The position numbers and the translations under genes are program-made. 64,000 bases of DNA from Flavobacterium eburneipallidum (GTDB lineage: Bacteria > Bacteroidota > Bacteroidia > Flavobacteriales > Flavobacteriaceae), in the NCBI RefSeq assembly GCF_027111355.2, contig NZ_CP114291.2, forward strand, positions 2,418,001-2,482,000. The letters are read 5' to 3'. The notes below the pieces were generated by a model, which was given only the letters and a program-made list of their open reading frames with translations, was not told the origin of the DNA and did not search any database. This document shows, piece after piece, positions 60,320-64,000 of the stretch. Numbering within the stretch: position 1 is the stretch's first letter; every line of letters starts with the position of its first letter.

Positions 60320-62044
60320 TTATGCTTCTTGAAATTCATTTTTGCTGAAAAGAGTAAACTGCATGAGGATAGACAAAACTATAGTCAACAATGCTCCAAT
60401 GAAATTGAGCCATAAATAGCCTAATTTTTCTTCGCCACTTGGATAGATAAAAATGAAAAAATAATAAATAATAAAAATGGTTATTTGACTAATTACCGCA
60501 CTATAAAATATTGCTTTTGCTTGAACGTACTTGATATAAAATCCAACCAAAAAAATCCCCAAAACCGTTCCATAAAAAACAGATCCAACAATGTTTACTA
60601 ATTGAATCAGGTTTTCGAACAAAGTTCCAATACTGGCAAAAAGTATAGCTACCACTCCCCAAAACAAGGTAAAAAACTTGGTTACATTTACGTAATGCCG
60701 TTCTGATTTTTCTTCTTTTACATTTCGTTTATAAATATCAATCGCAGAAGTTGATGCCAAGGCGTTCAATCCAGAAGCTGTAGAAGACATGGCAGCTGAA
60801 ATAATTACCGCTAATAATAAACCTATCAATCCTTTAGGTAAATAGTGCAGAATAAAATGAAAAAAAACATAATCTTTATCATTAGTTTCACTATTACTGT
60901 CTGCTTTTTGAATAATTTCTTTAGCACGATCTCTCAAATCTTTTTCTCTACTGGATAACGCAACTAATTCTTTTCGCAAAATAGGATTATCATAATCCTG
61001 ATTCAATTGGTCAATGTACAATAAGTTGATTACTTTTTTATCTTCAGACAAAGCATCTAGTTTTTTTTCAAGCGAATGGTATTCGTTTTTAAAAGCTGAT
61101 TTTTCTATTAAAGCTTTGTTGTTGGGATTAAAATTCAATGGAACTGGATTGAACTGAAAAAACACAAAAACCATCACTCCTGTAAGCAAGATAAAAAACT
61201 GCATGGGTACTTTAAGTAAGCCATTCATTATCAATCCCATTTGGCTTTCACGAACTGATTTTCCAGATAAATAGCGTCCTACCTGCGATTGATCGGTACC
61301 AAAATAAGCCAATGCCAAGAAAAAACCGCCCGTAATTCCGCTCCAAAAAGTATATTTCTCTTCTGGATCAAACGAAAAATCTACAATATCCATTTTGTCA
61401 TTTGCCCCAGCAATATGCAAAGCGTTACTAAAAGTCATATCGTTAGGCAAATAATACAAAATCAAAAAGAATGTGATAAACATACCTGACATAATCACAA
61501 ACATTTGCTGTTTTTGGGTCACGTTGACCGCTTTGGTTCCTCCCGAAAAAGTGTAAATGATTACCAAAACTCCAATCACAATATTCATGATGGTAAGATT
61601 CCAACCCAATAATGCCGACAAAATAATCGCTGGCGCATAAATCGTCAATCCGGTTCCTAAACCTCTTTGTACTAAAAATAAAATGGCTGCTAGAGAACGG
61701 GTTTTTAAATCAAATCGTTTTTCGAGGTATTCGTAAGCGGTAAAAACTCGGTATTTGTGATACAAAGGAATAAAGGTCAAACAAATAACCACCATAGCCA
61801 TGGGCAAACCAAAATAGAATTGTAGAAATCCCATTCCGTCGTGATAAGCCTGTCCTGGAGTGGAAAGAAAAGTAATCGCACTGGCTTGTGTCGCCATAAC
61901 CGAAAGTCCCACAGTGTACCAAGGTGTTTCGTTGCTTCCGAGGATGTAATCTTCTACATTCTTGCTTCCTTGCGTTTTCCAAACACCATAAATCACTATA
62001 AATAGCAAGGTAATAATTAGAACAATCCAATCGAATAATTGCAT
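60320..62044 (-). CDS. Sodium:solute symporter (SSS family)
   Basis: This 574-aa inner-membrane transporter has about 13 TM segments. It starts FDWIVLIITLLFIVIYGVWK and GSNETPWYTVGLSVMATQAS. The Na+ site region reads FLSTPGQAYHDGMGFLQFYFG, and GGTKAVNVTQKQQMFV and AMSSTASGLNALAS follow. A hydrophilic insert at about 310-385 is typical of the Bacteroidota members. The substrate may be a sugar or sialic acid, but this cannot be read from the sequence. It lies downstream of a PIG-L-type deacetylase gene and of a 35-aa membrane peptide gene, 4 bp away. Confidence 0.92.
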   Translation of the reverse strand: MQLFDWIVLIITLLFIVIYGVWKTQGSKNVEDYILGSNETPWYTVGLSVMATQASAITFLSTPGQAYHDGMGFLQFYFGLPMAMVVICLTFIPLYHKYRVFTAYEYLEKRFDLKTRSLAAILFLVQRGLGTGLTIYAPAIILSALLGWNLTIMNIVIGVLVIIYTFSGGTKAVNVTQKQQMFVIMSGMFITFFLILYYLPNDMTFSNALHIAGANDKMDIVDFSFDPEEKYTFWSGITGGFFLALAYFGTDQSQVGRYLSGKSVRESQMGLIMNGLLKVPMQFFILLTGVMVFVFFQFNPVPLNFNPNNKALIEKSAFKNEYHSLEKKLDALSEDKKVINLLYIDQLNQDYDNPILRKELVALSSREKDLRDRAKEIIQKADSNSETNDKDYVFFHFILHYLPKGLIGLLLAVIISAAMSSTASGLNALASTSAIDIYKRNVKEEKSERHYVNVTKFFTLFWGVVAILFASIGTLFENLIQLVNIVGSVFYGTVLGIFLVGFYIKYVQAKAIFYSAVISQITIFIIYYFFIFIYPSGEEKLGYLWLNFIGALLTIVLSILMQFTLFSKNEFQEA

Positions 62045-62048
62045 AATT

Positions 62049-62156
62049 TTAGGAGTAAAGTTGCATTAAAAAAACAAAAATCAAAATGTAAATGGCATTG
62101 GCTACTAAAACCCAAGTGTAGCTTTTTTTCCAATTATAAACTTTTTTAATATTCAT
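62049..62156 (-). CDS. 35-aa single-TM peptide ahead of the symporter
   Basis: This is a short reading frame, MNIKKVYNWKKSYTW... ending in a hydrophobic helix (VLVANAIYILIFVFLMQL) and LYS. It has a basic N-terminus and one TM segment of about 18-20 residues. It ends 4 nt before the symporter ATG and starts 60 nt after a good promoter, so it is very probably translated from the symporter mRNA. Small accessory membrane proteins are known for several transporters, including SSS relatives. A role as symporter subunit is therefore plausible, though unproven. Confidence 0.72.
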   Translation of the reverse strand: MNIKKVYNWKKSYTWVLVANAIYILIFVFLMQLYS

Positions 62157-62215
62157 AGCTTTTTGTTTTATTAAAGACTAAAGCAATCGCATCAATAAGT
62201 TGAACACGAGCTGTG

Positions 62216-62244
62216 CAAATTTACACGAAAAAATAGGTTTTCAA
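62216..62244 (-). promoter_or_regulatory. Promoter of the 35-aa peptide / symporter operon
   Basis: On the minus strand TTG (62242-62244), an 18-nt spacer and TAAATTTG (62216-62223) match the Bacteroidota consensus. The predicted start of transcription near 62210 lies 50-55 nt before the small gene's ATG. Confidence 0.65.
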
Positions 62245-62292
62245 GTTGCACTAATTATTAAAATCATCATAAATTGTATATTGAAGTACAAA

Positions 62293-64000
62293 TCAATTTT
62301 TCAACGAAATCATATTTGCCATTAATTTGTAAGCACCCAAAACGCCTTCGGGTAATTCCCTAAAGAAGCTTAAACCAGTATAAATATAATATCCATTTCC
62401 ATAAGGAGCTAACAACAAAGCACCATTTTTAGGACTTTCGCCTTTGTCGTTAGAAGATAAAATAGGCACAAAAGCAGCATCAAAATCATTAGGATAATAC
62501 AATCCTTGTTCTTGTTTCCAACCCTTAAAATCTTTTGCTGTAATTTTATTTGGCGAATTCAAAACTCGGTGATCAGGAGCCAAAAATCGAACTTCAGCAT
62601 TTTCTTCTGTTACTCTATCTCCAGAAAGTTTCAACGGAAATGGAGCAATATTTTCAGTTATTAATTCTTTTGGTGTGTTGTATTGCACCAGCATTGTCTT
62701 ACCACTTTTAACAAAATCAAAAAGGATAGTTTGCTTATTTGCTAACTCTTTGATAGTGTTATAGGCACGAACTCCTGTCATTACTACATCAAAATTAAGC
62801 AATTTTTCAGGGGTAATTTCTTTAGGATTTAACAGCGTGACTTTATACCCCATTTGCTTCAAACTATTCGGAACTTCATCGCCTGCTCCCATGATGTATG
62901 CAATTCTCTCATTATTCGTTTTCAAATCCAAACGAATAAATTTTGATTCTGAAAATTTTAGCACTTGCTGGTTCGAAATATGATCGTAGTCGATAATAAT
63001 TTGGTCTTGGTCATAGCGTTTGCCATCCACAATAGCCACACTTTTGGCGATTGCTTCCTCTTCCGAATCTGGAGGTGTCACTTCAAAATGAACGTTTTTT
63101 TGATGTCCTTTTTTATCCAAACTAAAAGGAATTGATTTGGGCGAAACTATCCAATTTTCAGGTAATTCGAGTTGTAATTCTCCTTTTACAGCATCTTTTC
63201 CCGCTTTAATTTTTACAGTAATTCTTTTCTTTTTAGTATTCGTAAAAAGCAATACTTTATCGGAAATACTGGTTGTTGCCGCAGGAATAATATCCAAATA
63301 ATTGTACATCTCTCCTTTTACATTGTCGTTGTATTTGTAAACCACAGTGCGCTCAAACGGGATTTCAACTCCATTAATAAGAATAGTAAAAACGACTTTT
63401 ACCTCTCGAATAATGTCTGGAATTCCAATATTTTTTTGATCCGAAACACTATACATCCCATCCGTTCCTTTTTCTTTTAACCAATACGGTTGGCTGTAAT
63501 CTAAAGTTGTTGGCAATTCTATATCAAGATTTATATTTTGAAGTAGATTATTCTTTAAATCCAAATGCTGTGGAATACTTTTAGATTCTGGCAAAATCGT
63601 TAGGTTAACCAAATTCATTGCAACTGCACTTCTATTTATGGCTTCGATTTTTAGTTTCAAAATACTAGCCGGAACTGCTTCTGGATTTTGTGATACCGCT
63701 TCAAGATACAAACCTGCACAAGCAGCAATGGTTTTTTTAATCTCTTCTGATTTGATTGTTTTCCAATGATTTTCTTCTAAAGATTGTATCATTGAATACA
63801 CTTTTACCAAATTTGGAATACTTGCTGATGGATTGGAAAAGTTAAATTCAGAACTAATTTTAGTTAGTAATTCGCCAATAGACTTCCCTCCTTTTACTCG
63901 ATTCCAAGACGTATCAATACCTTCAAAAACTGATTTTTTATCTTTTAAAATATCACCATTAATTTGCTCTAAATATTCGGTTTCTTCGCCTCTAACTCCT
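62293..64000 (-). CDS. PIG-L family deacetylase, C-terminal part (cut by the window edge)
   Basis: This reading frame runs off the right edge. About 569 codons are visible, beginning GVRGEETEYLEQINGD and continuing through VFEGIDTSWNRVKGGKSIG. The sequence fits the C-terminal two-thirds of large (about 830-aa) Bacteroidota PIG-L/LmbE proteins. In those, an N-terminal Zn-dependent N-acetylglucosamine deacetylase domain is followed by NEW3-like Ig modules (about GELQLELPENWIVSP) and a glutamine amidotransferase-like domain (VVMTGVRAYNTIKEL, APYGNGYYIYTGLSFFRELPEG). The catalytic PIG-L domain would lie outside the window. The neighbouring symporter may import its sugar product. Confidence 0.78.
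   Translation of the reverse strand, partial: GVRGEETEYLEQINGDILKDKKSVFEGIDTSWNRVKGGKSIGELLTKISSEFNFSNPSASIPNLVKVYSMIQSLEENHWKTIKSEEIKKTIAACAGLYLEAVSQNPEAVPASILKLKIEAINRSAVAMNLVNLTILPESKSIPQHLDLKNNLLQNINLDIELPTTLDYSQPYWLKEKGTDGMYSVSDQKNIGIPDIIREVKVVFTILINGVEIPFERTVVYKYNDNVKGEMYNYLDIIPAATTSISDKVLLFTNTKKKRITVKIKAGKDAVKGELQLELPENWIVSPKSIPFSLDKKGHQKNVHFEVTPPDSEEEAIAKSVAIVDGKRYDQDQIIIDYDHISNQQVLKFSESKFIRLDLKTNNERIAYIMGAGDEVPNSLKQMGYKVTLLNPKEITPEKLLNFDVVMTGVRAYNTIKELANKQTILFDFVKSGKTMLVQYNTPKELITENIAPFPLKLSGDRVTEENAEVRFLAPDHRVLNSPNKITAKDFKGWKQEQGLYYPNDFDAAFVPILSSNDKGESPKNGALLLAPYGNGYYIYTGLSFFRELPEGVLGAYKLMANMISLKN

Noticed and set aside
1..64000. CRISPR arrays, tRNA, rRNA and prophage genes
   Set aside because: I looked for regular spaced repeats, cloverleaf-like sequences, rRNA segments and phage structural genes. 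None was recognisable. The repeats present are hairpins or short tandem tracts without spacers.

Overview
The window is AT-rich and comes from a member of the Bacteroidota, most likely a Flavobacterium or close relative. The evidence is the gene content and order: a lpxD - lpxC/fabZ fusion - lpxA - efp - lpxD-like - sucD block, a CzcA-TolC fusion, a fused ResB-CcsA cytochrome c biogenesis protein, and DUF3570, DUF4266, DUF4251, DUF2911 and DUF5107 proteins. Several promoters fit the Bacteroidota pattern TTTG - about 19 nt - TAnnTTTG, and Shine-Dalgarno sequences are weak. I saw no rRNA, tRNA, CRISPR array or intact insertion sequence.

Layout. (1) 1-6.2 kb is an accessory, partly decayed region. 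It holds an AbiE type IV toxin-antitoxin pair, a DUF5107/TPR protein that looks cut short, a wrecked MFS sugar porter pseudogene and an AraC-type regulator. (2) 6.5-17.8 kb is a metal/redox module on the minus strand. A six-gene operon (thioredoxin, ApbE, DUF4266, DUF3570, response regulator, sensor kinase) is followed by an HME-RND efflux operon (CzcA fused to a TolC-like protein, CzcB-like adaptor, small membrane protein). CTTAAG-type direct repeats with an 11-nt period lie upstream of both operons, suggesting one two-component system controls both. (3) 17.9-28.8 kb is core housekeeping: a VWA membrane protein, FabG, a degenerate GIY-YIG-like protein, SucD, the lipid A block with EF-P, and an HD phosphohydrolase.

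(4) 28.9-32.8 kb is the most interesting accessory region. A WYL transcriptional regulator, a 66-aa protein, a DEDDh exonuclease and a DUF262/DUF1524 (GmrSD-like) nuclease form a compact four-gene operon ending in a strong terminator. A promoter/operator-like element upstream of the WYL gene recurs, with the same internal phasing, upstream of a small Asp-box protein just downstream of the operon. This looks like a WYL-controlled candidate defence locus. (5) 32.9-49.4 kb contains DinB, PEP carboxylase, Lrp/AsnC, an M14 peptidase, an XRE regulator, a spermidine synthase-like methyltransferase and envelope proteins. Among these are tandem 814-aa-class MG2/plug-like proteins, one interrupted by a single in-frame TGA, followed by MenD.

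(6) 49.5-64 kb contains a GNAT, a Dus enzyme, a glutathione peroxidase, an ECF sigma/anti-sigma pair, CcsBA, a DUF2520 protein with KdsC, a HAD hydrolase, a DUF2911 protein, a sodium:solute symporter with an unlisted 35-aa membrane peptide gene in front of it, and the C-terminal part of a PIG-L-type deacetylase running off the right edge.

The intergenic spaces carry several families of inverted or tandem repeats. Two perfect 23-bp hairpins of one family sit between convergent gene pairs. A CGCAGATT family occurs at 50.0, 57.1 and possibly 41.2 kb, and AATCTAAA-rich tracts occur at 23.4, 33.4 and 58.6 kb. They look like REP/MITE-type dispersed elements, some possibly reused as terminators.
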